NCBI GenBank assembly: GCA_964496595.1
Contig: CAZCAI010000047.1
Span: forward strand, 1-28,405
Origin: JAAAOZ01 sp964496595
GTDB lineage: Bacteria; Chloroflexota; Anaerolineae; B4-G1; SLSP01
Length of the DNA: 28,405 nt
Direction of reading: 5' to 3'
In this document: piece after piece, positions 1-8,343 of the stretch
Numbering within the stretch: the stretch's first letter is position 1
Layout of the letters: the number at the start of each line of letters is the position of its first letter
Position numbers and translations under genes: made by a program
Notes under the pieces: model-generated
Seen by the model: only the letters and a program-made list of their open reading frames with translations
What the model was told of the DNA's origin: nothing
Database searches by the model: none

Positions 1-79
1 ACTTTAGTCGCTGACAGAGTGTAAACCTAATTATCCTGGAAAATGAACCATCCCCGAAAGTTCTTCAACCCAAATGCCG

Positions 80-117
80 GTAAAAGGGCCGGGCCGAGTT
101 AGGCCCGGCCCTTTTAC
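80..117. terminator. Strong intrinsic terminator hairpin, possibly bidirectional
   Basis: A perfect 16-bp inverted repeat (80-95 and 102-117) encloses the 6-nt loop GAGTTA. The stem is GC-rich with an A4 on one side and a T4 on the other, so it could end transcription from either direction. No gene end is visible upstream in the window, so the gene it serves is unknown. Confidence 0.75.
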
Positions 118-120
118 TAT

Positions 121-150
121 TGGAGATGGCGATTCGAACCGGTGACGGCC
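121..150 (-). pseudogene. tRNA/tmRNA-like 3' end fragment (possible att scar)
   Basis: Read on the minus strand, this stretch has a T-loop-like GGTTCGAATC followed by CGCCATCTCCA, which resembles the 3' end of a tRNA or tmRNA. The T-stem does not pair properly. No matching 5' acceptor strand (GGAGATG-like) occurs at tRNA distance, and a full tmRNA would run into the sigma factor gene. It is best read as a decayed fragment, such as one end of an old integration event, or as chance similarity. Confidence 0.3.
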
Positions 151-208
151 TCTAGTTTCATCGAATTTCATCTTATTTCCGAGAAAACGTGAATTTCACT
201 AAAATTGA

Positions 209-235
209 CCGTAAGGATTTGCTAACTTTTACGTC
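209..235 (+). promoter_or_regulatory. ECF-type promoter candidate upstream of sigma module 1
   Basis: CCGTAAG (209-215), a 16-nt spacer and CGTC (232-235) match the general form of ECF sigma promoters (an AAC-like -35 and a CGTC/CGTA -10). The same word pair with the same spacing occurs twice upstream of sigma module 2 (8085-8111 and 8344-8370). The predicted start site lies near 241, about 30 nt before the sigma gene. This is suggestive of autoregulation but unproven. Confidence 0.5.
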
Positions 236-271
236 TTAAATAGTAGGAGAGTGGTTAGAGATGGGGTTGTT

Positions 272-814
272 ATGACAGATGAAAAGCGGCTTTTGCAGCG
301 GGCGAAGCAATTCGAGGAGGCTGCGATTGCGGAGCTTTACGATAAATACGCGCCGATGATTTACAGCTATCTCTATCGCCGGGTATCGGATGCGCACACA
401 GCGGAGGACCTGACCAGCGATGTTTTCCTGCGCGCGTTGGAGGCCATCCAGAACGAGAATTTCTGGCACACATCGTTTAGAGCGTGGATTTATCGCATCG
501 CCCATAATTTGGTGGTGGATCATTACCGAGGTCAATCGGCAACGGATCTGTTGCCTTTGGATGAGCGCTTGATCGCAAGCGTGGAGATGCCGGAATCTGC
601 GAAAGCAGACCCACTCTCCTTCCGGCGTCTCCGCCTTGCGATGAGGCAGCTCACCCCCTCGCAGGAGCAGGTCATCGTGTTGCGCTTCGGGGAGCAGTTG
701 ACCTCCCGCGAGGTGGCCGAGATTATGGGCAAGAGCGTCGGCGCCGTCGAGTTGCTTCAGCATCGCGCGCTGGAGAAGATGCGCCGCTTTTTGAAGGCAG
801 ATCGAGAAGGATAA
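272..814 (+). CDS. ECF-family RNA polymerase sigma factor (module 1)
   Basis: A sigma-70 family protein of 180 aa. Region 2 is visible as the AELYDKYAPMIYSYLYRRV and AEDLTSDVFLRALE blocks (about residues 18-57), followed by the AWIYRIAHNLVVDHYR segment. Region 4 carries a helix-turn-helix in the QEQVIVLRFGEQLTSREVAE block near the C-terminus. The frame is open from a GTG at 251, but the ATG at 272 is chosen because it aligns exactly with the start of the paralogue at 8502 (both have six residues before LLQRA). The AGGAG at 244-248 is too close to the GTG and rather far from the ATG. A DUF5667 gene follows 12 bp downstream, so this is probably an ECF sigma with a membrane partner. The sigma identity is secure; the target promoters are inferred. 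Confidence 0.9.
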   Translation: MTDEKRLLQRAKQFEEAAIAELYDKYAPMIYSYLYRRVSDAHTAEDLTSDVFLRALEAIQNENFWHTSFRAWIYRIAHNLVVDHYRGQSATDLLPLDERLIASVEMPESAKADPLSFRRLRLAMRQLTPSQEQVIVLRFGEQLTSREVAEIMGKSVGAVELLQHRALEKMRRFLKADREG

Positions 815-826
815 GGATAAAGAACA

Positions 827-2068
827 ATGACGGAGAAGAAAACGTTCGATAAGTTTGATGAGTTTGATAAGGTATTAGCAAGCTCCCTCGATGCGTTAAA
901 TCGTGGCGATCATATCGAGAGCATCCTGCAACGCTATCCACACTATCAAATGGAACTGCGTCCCCTGCTTGAGATGGCCCGCGTCACAACCGAGGCGTTA
1001 GCCGACGCGCCTGAACCTCCCAACGGGTTGGCGACGGGTCGCGAGCGGGTGCTGCGCGCCGCCGAGGCGCGGCGCGCCTGGATGCGCCCGCCGGCATCGG
1101 CAAGGGATGAGCGACCACACTCCCAATTACGCTTTCCCCGTCTCCCTTTCAATCTCGATTGGGTATGGAAGCTCGCCGGGGTCGCGCTGGCGATGGTCAT
1201 GCTTTTGGCGCCGCTGAGCGGCCAGATTGTCTGGGCGGCCAGCGAGAGCCTGCCACGCAATCCCCTCTACCTGCTGAAAGTCACAGTGGAGAATCAACAC
1301 TTCGCCCATATCGATGATCCCGAGGTGCAGGTCGTCATCGCGATGGCGCTCACCGAAGAGCGCGTCAAGGAGTTGCAGATATTGGTCGCGCGAGGGCAAA
1401 CGATCCCCAGCAGCGTGGTGGATCGGACGGAGCTATTAAGTTCGTTGGCGCTCAACGCGGCGGCCTGGACGCCGGAGCCATTGATGGCCGATATGCTGAA
1501 CTTCATCATCCGGCGGACGCGAGCGCAAGTCACCGCCCTGGAAGCCTTGAAGCATCAAACCACCGGACACAACCACACGGAATTGACCAAGACCCAACGG
1601 GCGTGTCTGCGCGTGGAGCGGGTCGCGAGTATGGCGCTGGAGTATCCAGAGGCGTTTCGGACGGCTTACCAGGCGGGGCAACCGGAGAAGATGCGCTACA
1701 CCGAGGGCGGGCCGCTGGGCGGGATTATCACCGACGCCGTGATGGAAAGCGTCACGCCGACGATGCCCGTCACGCCAGAAGAGAGAGAGCCTGCCACGTC
1801 GCCAGAAGAGACCCGGCCTTCCCCCACAGAAGCTCCGACGCAAGCGCCTACGGCTACGGCTACGCCCACCCCGACCGACACGGAGACGCCAACGCCCTCG
1901 CCCACCGCGACGCCGCCGGACGAAGAAGATACGCGCCCTACGCCGCCAGATCAAGATAATCGACCGGATACACCGCCAGGCCAAGAGGACGCACCCGCGC
2001 AACCACCGAGCCAGGATAATCGCCCCGCCGATCCTCCAAACCAAGGAACGCCGGGGAAAAATAACTAA
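827..2068 (+). CDS. DUF5667-type single-TM protein, putative sigma partner (module 1)
   Basis: A 413-aa protein with a helical cytoplasmic N-terminus (about 10-95), one membrane segment near residues 114-136, and then the SLPRNPLYLLKVTVE motif typical of DUF5667 proteins. A helical region follows, ending in a low-complexity tail (about 312-413) that changes from Pro/Thr-rich to Pro/Asp/Gln-rich. It sits 12 bp after a sigma gene, and the same pairing recurs twice in the window. The likely topology is an N-terminal cytoplasmic part that could hold the sigma factor and an extracytoplasmic part with a wall-spanning or extended tail. The anti-sigma role is inferred from the pairing; no zinc-binding anti-sigma motif is seen. 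The next gene starts only 32 bp downstream with no terminator, so module 1 is probably co-transcribed with the surface cluster. Confidence 0.8.
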   Translation: MTEKKTFDKFDEFDKVLASSLDALNRGDHIESILQRYPHYQMELRPLLEMARVTTEALADAPEPPNGLATGRERVLRAAEARRAWMRPPASARDERPHSQLRFPRLPFNLDWVWKLAGVALAMVMLLAPLSGQIVWAASESLPRNPLYLLKVTVENQHFAHIDDPEVQVVIAMALTEERVKELQILVARGQTIPSSVVDRTELLSSLALNAAAWTPEPLMADMLNFIIRRTRAQVTALEALKHQTTGHNHTELTKTQRACLRVERVASMALEYPEAFRTAYQAGQPEKMRYTEGGPLGGIITDAVMESVTPTMPVTPEEREPATSPEETRPSPTEAPTQAPTATATPTPTDTETPTPSPTATPPDEEDTRPTPPDQDNRPDTPPGQEDAPAQPPSQDNRPADPPNQGTPGKNN

Positions 2069-2100
2069 TTGTATTTGATATCAGATATGGAGCGTGCACT

Positions 2101-4035
2101 ATGATGAAAAAACAGCGAGAGAGACGTGGTCAAGGGTTTTTGGAATTCGCACTGATTCTGCCGGTTCTGCTCTTGATCATCATCGGGTTAATAGAATTTG
2201 GGCACCTGTTCATCGTCTATGCCAGTTTGACCAACGCGAGCCGCGAGGGCACGCGCTTTGGCATCGTCAGCCCGACCGATTACGATGGCATCAATAACCG
2301 CGTGCGCGAGATGGTCGTCTTACCGCCGCCGGAAGAGATCGCCATCAATGTGCGATACGATAACGGGCCAGATACGACCATATTTCTCGATCCGGAAGCC
2401 GTGGAGACCGGAAGCCGGGTGCGGGTCGAGGTGCAATACGACGTCGAGGCGCTCACCACCTTTATGGAGCCGTTTATCCCCGCCGATATGGTGATGCGCG
2501 TGGAGAGCGCGCGCACGGTCCAAAATGTGCGACTCAACGCCGGGACGCCCATCGTGGCGCCGACCTCCACGCCAGATCCCGACGCCCCCCCCACGCCCAC
2601 ACTAGAGGCCACGCCCACTATGACGCCGGAGCCGGTGGCTACAGATACGCCCGATCCGAATATAACGCCCTCCCCCACCCCTTCGCCTTCCATCACACCG
2701 ACGCCCTCGCCGACCCCGCTGCCGCCGATTGTCATCACCAGGCCGCTGATAGCCGGCGAGACTTCGGTCCGCGGCACGGCGGCGGCCAACGAAAGTGTGA
2801 TGCTCCGCATCATCCAGACCGGGCTACAACGCACAGGAACGGTGGACGCCAACGGGAACTTTACCTTCGATGACTTGCCGCCTTTAGTGGAGGGGCACAC
2901 CGTGATCGTGCAGGGCTATGGCTCGCAGGATCTCGCCGTCGTGGAGGCCGCCGAGCCGACGCCCACACCGACCCCAACCGGTGCGTTTATCGCCTTGGAG
3001 CCAACGTGCGTCGGATCTGACGCCACAGATATCCAGATCACCATCACCGGCGAAAACTGGCCGACGAGCACAACGCCGCAGGACGTAGTTGAGACCATCG
3101 AATTCCTTTGGAATGGCAGCCTGCTGGGAACGATGGAGTACGACGCCTCCGGCTCCTTTAGCAGCACCTTCTTCGAGAGTGATATACCGGGCGGCACAAT
3201 CCCCGAAGGCACGCATACAGTGGAGGCCAGGGGATGGTACAAATATGATAAAAACAACGCTGATCTGCGCGTCGAGACCTCGGCCACCTTCGATCGCCCC
3301 TGCCCCAACGAGACGCCCACGCCCACGCCCACCCCGGACACCCTCCCCGATCTGACCGTAAGCCACTTAGCGCTCCAGAACGAGACGCCGCTGGGCACCT
3401 ACGAGAAGCTGTACTTTGATGTGAGCGTGTCGAACATCGGCGAGTTCGATGTCACATCGCTCTTCTGGGTCGATCTCTTCGCGAACCCGGAGGACGGCGC
3501 GCCTCTGAGCGAACAACTGAGCACCGATTATGTCGCGATCAACGCGCTCTCGGCCGGCTCGACCATCACCTTCACCATGTACGTACCGGAAGGCTTCGAC
3601 ACGACAGGCGAGCACGAGGTCGTCGCGATGGCCGATACCTGGGATCAGATCACCGAGTTAAACGAGGATAACAACGTCAGCGCATCGTTGCCGATCTCGA
3701 TCACAGTGGACAACCCCGCCCCGACGCCCACGCCAACGCCAGAGGTCCCGCCCGGCGATCCCGGCGACATTGCGGGCGCCACCTATCTTGAGGGATCATT
3801 GCAGAGTAATGTCAGCATCTACATCTACGATGCGGAAGATCGATTGTGGGGATCCGGCCGTTCTGATACTTACGGAGACTATGAGGTTTCCAATTTACCA
3901 CCCGGCGACTACATCGTCGTGGGAGAATTACGCATGGGTGAATCTCTCTATCGAGCACAGGTTGGCCCTGTGACCGTCGTATCCAACCAGATAACCGACT
4001 ATATCGATCTATACTTAACCGAGGTAAGCCAGTGA
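2101..4035 (+). CDS. TadE-headed multidomain surface protein (cluster 1)
   Basis: A 644-aa protein. A basic tail (1-9) leads into G10-QGFLE-F and a hydrophobic helix (about 16-40), the TadE-like pseudopilin head; the Gly followed by Glu at +5 fits type IV prepilin-peptidase processing. Residues 55-145 form a small beta-rich domain. A Pro/Thr linker (about 150-208) precedes an Ig-like segment (about 209-283, VRGTAAANESVMLR). A second beta domain spans about 295-400. A CARDB-like domain (about 415-536, with ELNEDNN near its end) and a final carboxypeptidase-regulatory-like domain (about 554-644, DTYGDYEVSNLPPGDY) complete it. GGAG at 2089-2092 lies 8 nt before the ATG. The architecture matches the larger protein at 17939-21154. 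It is probably an envelope-anchored adhesin-like subunit; ligand unknown. Confidence 0.8.
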   Translation: MMKKQRERRGQGFLEFALILPVLLLIIIGLIEFGHLFIVYASLTNASREGTRFGIVSPTDYDGINNRVREMVVLPPPEEIAINVRYDNGPDTTIFLDPEAVETGSRVRVEVQYDVEALTTFMEPFIPADMVMRVESARTVQNVRLNAGTPIVAPTSTPDPDAPPTPTLEATPTMTPEPVATDTPDPNITPSPTPSPSITPTPSPTPLPPIVITRPLIAGETSVRGTAAANESVMLRIIQTGLQRTGTVDANGNFTFDDLPPLVEGHTVIVQGYGSQDLAVVEAAEPTPTPTPTGAFIALEPTCVGSDATDIQITITGENWPTSTTPQDVVETIEFLWNGSLLGTMEYDASGSFSSTFFESDIPGGTIPEGTHTVEARGWYKYDKNNADLRVETSATFDRPCPNETPTPTPTPDTLPDLTVSHLALQNETPLGTYEKLYFDVSVSNIGEFDVTSLFWVDLFANPEDGAPLSEQLSTDYVAINALSAGSTITFTMYVPEGFDTTGEHEVVAMADTWDQITELNEDNNVSASLPISITVDNPAPTPTPTPEVPPGDPGDIAGATYLEGSLQSNVSIYIYDAEDRLWGSGRSDTYGDYEVSNLPPGDYIVVGELRMGESLYRAQVGPVTVVSNQITDYIDLYLTEVSQ

Positions 4036-5375
4036 CGAAACAAACCCTAAGCAATATATCGATTATATTGGCCATACTGTTGGGCTTAGGGCTGTTTATC
4101 GTCACGGTAGGAGGGGCGGCGGGGGAGGCGCCGTGGCCGGGGGCCACGAACCCTACCCCGCTGACCCAACGCAACGATCTTCGCGAGCGCTCAGCTATCG
4201 CCGTAGCGCCGGGGCTAAACGGAAATGTTAGTGTGGCGTGGGCCTCAGAGCGCAGCGGCGGGATCACGCTCACCCGGCAAGTCAACGGGAGTTGGGCGGA
4301 ATCGCAGACGGTAGCATTAGATGTGACGGGAGAGGCGGGATGGAACCCCCGTCTTGTCTATTCCGGTACGGACATTTTAGCTACATGGGTTCAAGGCAAA
4401 AGTGCCGGCGGGGATCCCAACACTGTGATACAGCAAGTGTTGAATCAAGAGCTGGCGACGATCAACACCCAGACCATCATCACACAGGTCTACGGGTTCA
4501 TAGCTCCCGATGTCGCCATCGGCCCCACGGGCATCCATCTGGTCTTCTCCGCTTCGAGCGATCCCATTGTATCGAAATGGGACCTCTACTATGCCCACCG
4601 TCCACTAACTACCCCTACTTGGTCAACGCCAACTGTGGTGCTCACCTCCAGCGCGGTTATCACGCCGGGCATAAGTAGCCAAATACGCGATCCTAAATTG
4701 GCCCTCGACCAGGAGGGCGCCGGCCTCCATATCGTATGGCAACAAGATACCCGGCAAGACCGCAGCCGCAGGATTTGGTACATTCACGGGACGTGGGATG
4801 CTACGGAGATCACATGGAATGCGCCGCAGCGCGTCTCGCCGCTTGAGCACAACGCCATTCTGCCCAACATCACGGTGGATCAGGAAGATCAAGTGCATAT
4901 AAGTTGGAGTGAGTTTATCGGGGCGTACACCGAGGCCGATGCCCAATACATCAACTATCAGCGCGGCGCGCCGGATCAAGGCCACAGCCCTTACCGGCTG
5001 CACAACCAAGTTTTACAAGTGAACAACAACTTCCCGACGAACACAGAAGCAGCTATCAGCGCGCGAGGCGAGCGGATATGTATCGCATGGTATGGTTTCT
5101 ACGGACCAGAGGGCTATCTTGGGAAAGAAGAGATTTGGATGCGCTGCTCGCCGGATAGCGGCCTCTCCTGGCAAGGAGAAATCAACGTGGCCCAGAGTTC
5201 TGATTTGCTCTCGGCTCACGCACAAGTGACCCTCGATTCGCAAGGACAAGCGCATCTTATCTGGGGCGAGTTCTTAATAGAGGGCAGCGAGACGCAGCCT
5301 GAGGGCCTCTACTATCGCACCGGAACCGCCGAACTGGATCGGGTCTTTCTACCTGTGATTATGCGGGAGCAATAA
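4032..5375 (+). CDS. Secreted beta-propeller-like (sialidase/BNR-like) protein with FLPVIM tail
   Basis: A 447-aa protein with a hydrophobic N-terminal signal or anchor (about 9-28). The body has repeated beta-propeller-like blades built on 'xLDxxGxxHxxW' units, such as ALDQEGAGLHIVW, TVDQEDQVHISWSE and TLDSQGQAHLIWGE. These resemble sialidase/BNR-type repeats, but no catalytic Arg triad or Asp-box series can be established by eye. It ends in RVFLPVIMREQ, a tail seen on many Chloroflexi exported proteins. The GTG start overlaps the previous stop (GTGA), with GAGGT 6 nt upstream, so the two genes are translationally coupled. Cluster 2 has no counterpart. Function is unknown beyond a likely extracellular binding role. 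Confidence 0.75.
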   Translation: MTKQTLSNISIILAILLGLGLFIVTVGGAAGEAPWPGATNPTPLTQRNDLRERSAIAVAPGLNGNVSVAWASERSGGITLTRQVNGSWAESQTVALDVTGEAGWNPRLVYSGTDILATWVQGKSAGGDPNTVIQQVLNQELATINTQTIITQVYGFIAPDVAIGPTGIHLVFSASSDPIVSKWDLYYAHRPLTTPTWSTPTVVLTSSAVITPGISSQIRDPKLALDQEGAGLHIVWQQDTRQDRSRRIWYIHGTWDATEITWNAPQRVSPLEHNAILPNITVDQEDQVHISWSEFIGAYTEADAQYINYQRGAPDQGHSPYRLHNQVLQVNNNFPTNTEAAISARGERICIAWYGFYGPEGYLGKEEIWMRCSPDSGLSWQGEINVAQSSDLLSAHAQVTLDSQGQAHLIWGEFLIEGSETQPEGLYYRTGTAELDRVFLPVIMREQ

Positions 5376-5382
5376 AGCCAAG

Positions 5383-6033
5383 ATGAATTCAGAGACAAAA
5401 CGCACCATCTCCCTGACTATGGGCATCGTAGCGTTGGCGATCTTAGTCCTGTTGGCGCTGATCCTGGCCTTTCGCCTGCTGACCGATCGCGGCCCGGCCT
5501 CACTGGCTGAGCGGGCGGGCTACACAACGACGACGTGGCAAGGCGGCATATCGCAGCTTTCGCTGGCCGACGCCGTCGTCAAAGCCGAGCCAGAGGCGCG
5601 GCAACGCGCGGCGGACGCGGCGCTCTTCCGAGCGGAAGGGGCCTGGCGTCCGGGGGATCAATGGCGAGCGGTGGAAACTCCGCCGCTGGCGTGGACCTTG
5701 TACTACTATTCGCCTGCGGAGCGCACCTTACACGCCATCACCGTAAGTGACGCCCAGAACTTTTGGGCGCCGCCGACCGATCTACCCTTGGCGCCCAACC
5801 TGATCACGACTTTTCCACCGCCCTATGGCGTCGATGTGGCGTGGTTATCCTTTCGCGCGGCGGGCGGCGACGACTTCCTACGGATGTATGATAATTCCTT
5901 GGTGGCCTTCCAACTCCAAGCCACGGAATCGACGCCTCACTGGACGGTCGCGGCGACTGAGAGCGGAGAACAATTGCGCGTCGTCATCGACGCCCAAACC
6001 GGCGCGGTGCTCTCGTCTACAGCAACAGATTGA
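5383..6033 (+). CDS. Single-TM PepSY-like exported protein (cluster 1)
   Basis: A 216-aa protein with one N-terminal membrane helix (about 9-31) and an extracytoplasmic domain. The C-terminus reads ESGEQLRVVIDAQTGAVLSS, the closing strand pattern of PepSY-like domains. It is related to the protein at 17306-17905, which has the same size, the same N-terminal helix and a matching VDARTGEALS end. It begins 7 bp after the propeller gene and precedes the small TadE gene, as its paralogue does in cluster 2. The conserved place between the large and small TadE genes suggests a role in folding or protease protection of the pseudopilins, but this is inference. Confidence 0.65.
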   Translation: MNSETKRTISLTMGIVALAILVLLALILAFRLLTDRGPASLAERAGYTTTTWQGGISQLSLADAVVKAEPEARQRAADAALFRAEGAWRPGDQWRAVETPPLAWTLYYYSPAERTLHAITVSDAQNFWAPPTDLPLAPNLITTFPPPYGVDVAWLSFRAAGGDDFLRMYDNSLVAFQLQATESTPHWTVAATESGEQLRVVIDAQTGAVLSSTATD

Positions 6034-6075
6034 CAGAGCCACCGCCTGAGACGTAAAAATTAAGGAGGAAATAAA

Positions 6076-6522
6076 ATGTTAAGAAATATGACTCAAGCCT
6101 TTCGGTATCAACAACGGAAACAAAAACGAAAACAACAACGAGGACAGAGCATGGTAGAAATCGCTTTTCTCCTCCCCATCCTCCTGATCCTCTTATCTGG
6201 GCTGATCGACTTCGGGCGCGTCTACTACGCCCTGGTCGCCCTGAACGACTCGGCGGAAGAGGGCGCGACCTACGCGGCGCTGTGGCCTACCGACTATGAA
6301 GAAATTCAGCGCCGCACCTCGGCGGCGACGACCGGCCTCGTGACTTTCCCGCCGGAGGCGGTAAGCGTGACCTACCCCCCCAATATAAGCATGGGCGAGC
6401 CTATCACCGTGACCGTCGACTACACTATCCCCCTCTATACCCCCTTCGCCAATACGATCTTCCCCGACGGCGTGCTGGGAGTGCAAGGAGAAGCCGTCCA
6501 TCCCCTTATGACCAATCCGTGA
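6076..6522 (+). CDS. Small TadE-family pseudopilin-like protein (cluster 1)
   Basis: A 148-aa protein. The N-terminal cytoplasmic tail is strongly basic (about 14-25, QQRKQKRKQQR), followed by G-QSMVE-IAFLLPILLILLSGL, the TadE hydrophobic signature with Glu at +5 from the Gly, and then the usual DFGRVYYALVALNDSAEEGA stretch. The rest is a short extracytoplasmic beta domain. A very strong AGGAGG (6063-6068) lies 7 nt before the ATG. Its counterpart in cluster 2 is the gene ending at 16532. The TadE assignment rests on the N-terminal signature; the assembly partner is inferred to be the TadG-like protein downstream. Confidence 0.8.
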   Translation: MLRNMTQAFRYQQRKQKRKQQRGQSMVEIAFLLPILLILLSGLIDFGRVYYALVALNDSAEEGATYAALWPTDYEEIQRRTSAATTGLVTFPPEAVSVTYPPNISMGEPITVTVDYTIPLYTPFANTIFPDGVLGVQGEAVHPLMTNP

Positions 6523-6631
6523 GGTGCGTACCTGTACAACACAGCACATCAATACATATCCATCGCTGTTTTTTCGTTGTCATAGTCACAGTCATAGCAA
6601 ACAGGTATCTGTGTAGTTTTATGAGCAGGTC

Positions 6632-6715
6632 GAGGTGCAACGCACTTAAACTGAAGGAAAGCGCTACCTGATGCAGTATATGCCGGGCAACAAGCTCAAA
6701 AGTGTGTTGCACCTC
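6632..6715. repeat. Long-armed inverted repeat in the TadE-TadG spacer
   Basis: A 16-bp arm at 6632-6647 (GAGGTGCAACGCACTT) pairs with 6700-6715, with one G-U in RNA, around a 52-nt loop. The 276-bp spacer between 6522 and 6799 otherwise shows no gene. The hairpin could serve mRNA stability or differential expression of the TadG-like gene, or encode a small RNA. No U-tract follows, so it is not a standard terminator. Confidence 0.55.
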
Positions 6716-6798
6716 ACAAGACTAAACGGTTACGCAAATCGTAATCGTAACAGTAAAATAAATCCAACCTATAGTGTAGAAAATATTGGAGGTATAAG

Positions 6799-7971
6799 AT
6801 GAAAGAGGAACGAGGGCAAGCGATAGTTTTAGTAGCCTTTGCGATAGTGGTCTTACTGGCCTTCGCAGGCCTGGCCGTCGATGGCGGTCGAGCGTACACC
6901 GCTCGGCGACAAACCCAGAACGCGGCCGACGGCGGCGTGGTCGCCGCCACCCGCAAACTGGCGGAAATGATCTCTGGATGCGAAACCGGTTCCGTGGAGA
7001 ACGACAACATCGTGGCGCAAGCCTTAGTCGATATGGCCCGCCACAACGGCGTCGACCACTTCTCCCCCGACGCGAATATCGAGGCATGGTACGTGGACGG
7101 TGAAGAAAATCGCCTGAGGCAGGTAGGGGTCGGAAGCGGCATCCCTGACGGCGCGGCGGGTGTGGAAGCGCGCATGTCCATCACGGACACGGCCACCTTC
7201 ATGCGGGTGCTTGGTCGCGATCACATCGGCGCGGCGGCCAACGCCATGGCCATGACCGGGCCGATCCGCCAATTCAACGGCGGGGGGATGTTGCCTATTG
7301 GGGTCCCTGTGCAACGTGTTGATGCTATCCTCGAAAGCGGCTCGGAAGATTTCACCATATTCGATAGTTCAGGCGCGATCTGCAGTACAAGTGATGTCGA
7401 CTGCCCCAGCGACCCTCCCGCGGAGGCCAGTCGCGGCTGGCTCAACTTCAACTACATCTACAACACCGACATCAACCCCGACGGCAGCACCGATGATCCG
7501 CGCAACCGGGTTATCGATACCAATATGAGCAACGCAAATCTCAAGGAGTGGGCCGAGACTGGATGCCCGCATCCCCTCTACGCCGGAACGCGCGGAGGAC
7601 TACCGCCTTATCTGTTGGATGGGGATTTCATCGCCGGTCAGCCAGGCTCGCGAGAATCCAGCCGCAAGACAGTCTGCGATAATCACATGGGCAAAACCGC
7701 TTTCATGCCAATCTTCGACTACGTCGAACAGGTGACGTTTATGGATTCCAACTTCGACAGTCCGGCTTCTCCGTTGAGTTTCCCCGGCGGCCAATTCCTG
7801 TACTATCACGTCGTCGGCTTCGTCGCCGTGACGATCGATGATTGTGGCGGCAAGACCATCGGTGGAGAATTCCATTCCGCCGTCATCGGGGCCGGCCCCA
7901 TCAGCCCTTCCGGCGGCATAGGCAGCACGTGCGTCGAGGGTGTCGTAATGGGCGTCGTTCTTTGGGAGTAA
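6799..7971 (+). CDS. TadG-like membrane-anchored protein (cluster 1)
   Basis: A 390-aa protein. The N-terminus KEERGQAIVLVAFAIVV, the helix at about 8-28 and the following DGGRAYTARRQTQNAADGG are the signature of TadE/G-like (TadG) proteins. The remaining about 340 residues are extracytoplasmic and contain several Cys. No vWA MIDAS motif is visible, unlike the TadG of cluster 2. The segment after about residue 155 (NGGGMLPIGVPVQ) resembles that of other Chloroflexi TadG-like proteins. GGAGG about 6 nt before the ATG fixes the start. It is the last gene of cluster 1; a hairpin terminator follows at 8067. Confidence 0.8.
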   Translation: MKEERGQAIVLVAFAIVVLLAFAGLAVDGGRAYTARRQTQNAADGGVVAATRKLAEMISGCETGSVENDNIVAQALVDMARHNGVDHFSPDANIEAWYVDGEENRLRQVGVGSGIPDGAAGVEARMSITDTATFMRVLGRDHIGAAANAMAMTGPIRQFNGGGMLPIGVPVQRVDAILESGSEDFTIFDSSGAICSTSDVDCPSDPPAEASRGWLNFNYIYNTDINPDGSTDDPRNRVIDTNMSNANLKEWAETGCPHPLYAGTRGGLPPYLLDGDFIAGQPGSRESSRKTVCDNHMGKTAFMPIFDYVEQVTFMDSNFDSPASPLSFPGGQFLYYHVVGFVAVTIDDCGGKTIGGEFHSAVIGAGPISPSGGIGSTCVEGVVMGVVLWE

Positions 7972-8066
7972 CACGTCACGACCACCAACGGATTACGAGC
8001 AATATAGTGATAGTTTAAAATACCGGGGGCTGGAAAAGCCGATCAAGCCCAGATCGGCAATTAGGT

Positions 8067-8106
8067 AAAGCGGCCAAAAAGTGACCATAACTTTTTGGCC
8101 GCTTTT
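8067..8106 (+). terminator. Intrinsic terminator after surface cluster 1
   Basis: A perfect 16-bp inverted repeat (8067-8082 and 8090-8105) with a 7-nt loop is followed by a T4. The right arm also forms part of a 30-bp direct repeat and of an ECF-like promoter copy (8085-8111), so terminator and promoter overlap. Confidence 0.65.
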
Positions 8107-8111
8107 ACGTC
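8085..8111 (+). promoter_or_regulatory. ECF-type promoter copy, distal, upstream of sigma module 2
   Basis: CCATAAC (8085-8091), a 16-nt spacer and CGTC (8108-8111). It is nearly identical to the proximal copy at 8344-8370, with one change in the -35 word. It overlaps the terminator stem, and whether it is active or a duplication remnant cannot be told. Confidence 0.35.
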
Positions 8112-8122
8112 GTAATAAGTGA
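8093..8122 (+). repeat. 30-bp direct repeat, copy 1
   Basis: Thirty bases starting TTTTGGCCGCTTTTACGTCG are identical to 8352-8381. The repeat covers the spacer and -10 of the ECF-like promoter. It belongs to a set of local duplications that fill the gene-free spacer 7972-8501, where no coding sequence is supported. Confidence 0.85.
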
Positions 8123-8221
8123 GGCTCTTCGGGAATTCGCCGGGTGCAATCGTACTATCCCCATCCACAACCCAGTAACGACGCGAAAAAGGTCTGTGAT
8201 CCCCACCAACACGCAATTTCT

Positions 8222-8272
8222 GGCTACTTTTAGGACTAATGAGGGGGTTGCCCGGCAAAATCCAAAAGACCC
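8222..8272 (+). repeat. Dispersed intergenic repeat, copy A
   Basis: About 50 bp ending AAATCCAAAAGACCC, imperfectly repeated at 25124-25174 with the same order of blocks (TTTTAGG, CTA, GGGG, GTT, CCG and the shared 15-mer). Both copies lie in gene-free spacers. Confidence 0.6.
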
Positions 8273-8309
8273 ATAAGTGAAAGACCCTTTTCACACCAAT
8301 TTCAAGCCA
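8273..8309 (+). repeat. 37-bp direct repeat, copy 1 (copy 2 at 8374-8410)
   Basis: ATAAGTGAAAGACCCTTTTC and the following bases recur at 8374-8410 with about four mismatches, exactly 101 bp away. Together with the 30-bp repeat this shows that the region upstream of sigma module 2 was built by local duplication. Confidence 0.7.
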
Positions 8310-8343
8310 AAGATGCATTATAGGTAAGAATTCATAGAAATCA

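Noticed and set aside
121..210. Complete tRNA gene on the minus strand
   Set aside because: The T-stem does not pair and no 5' acceptor strand is found at tRNA distance; only a 3' fragment is supported.
8061..8318. Minus-strand frame of 85 aa in the spacer before sigma module 2
   Set aside because: It is made of the terminator and direct repeats, with no ribosome binding site and no recognisable domain.
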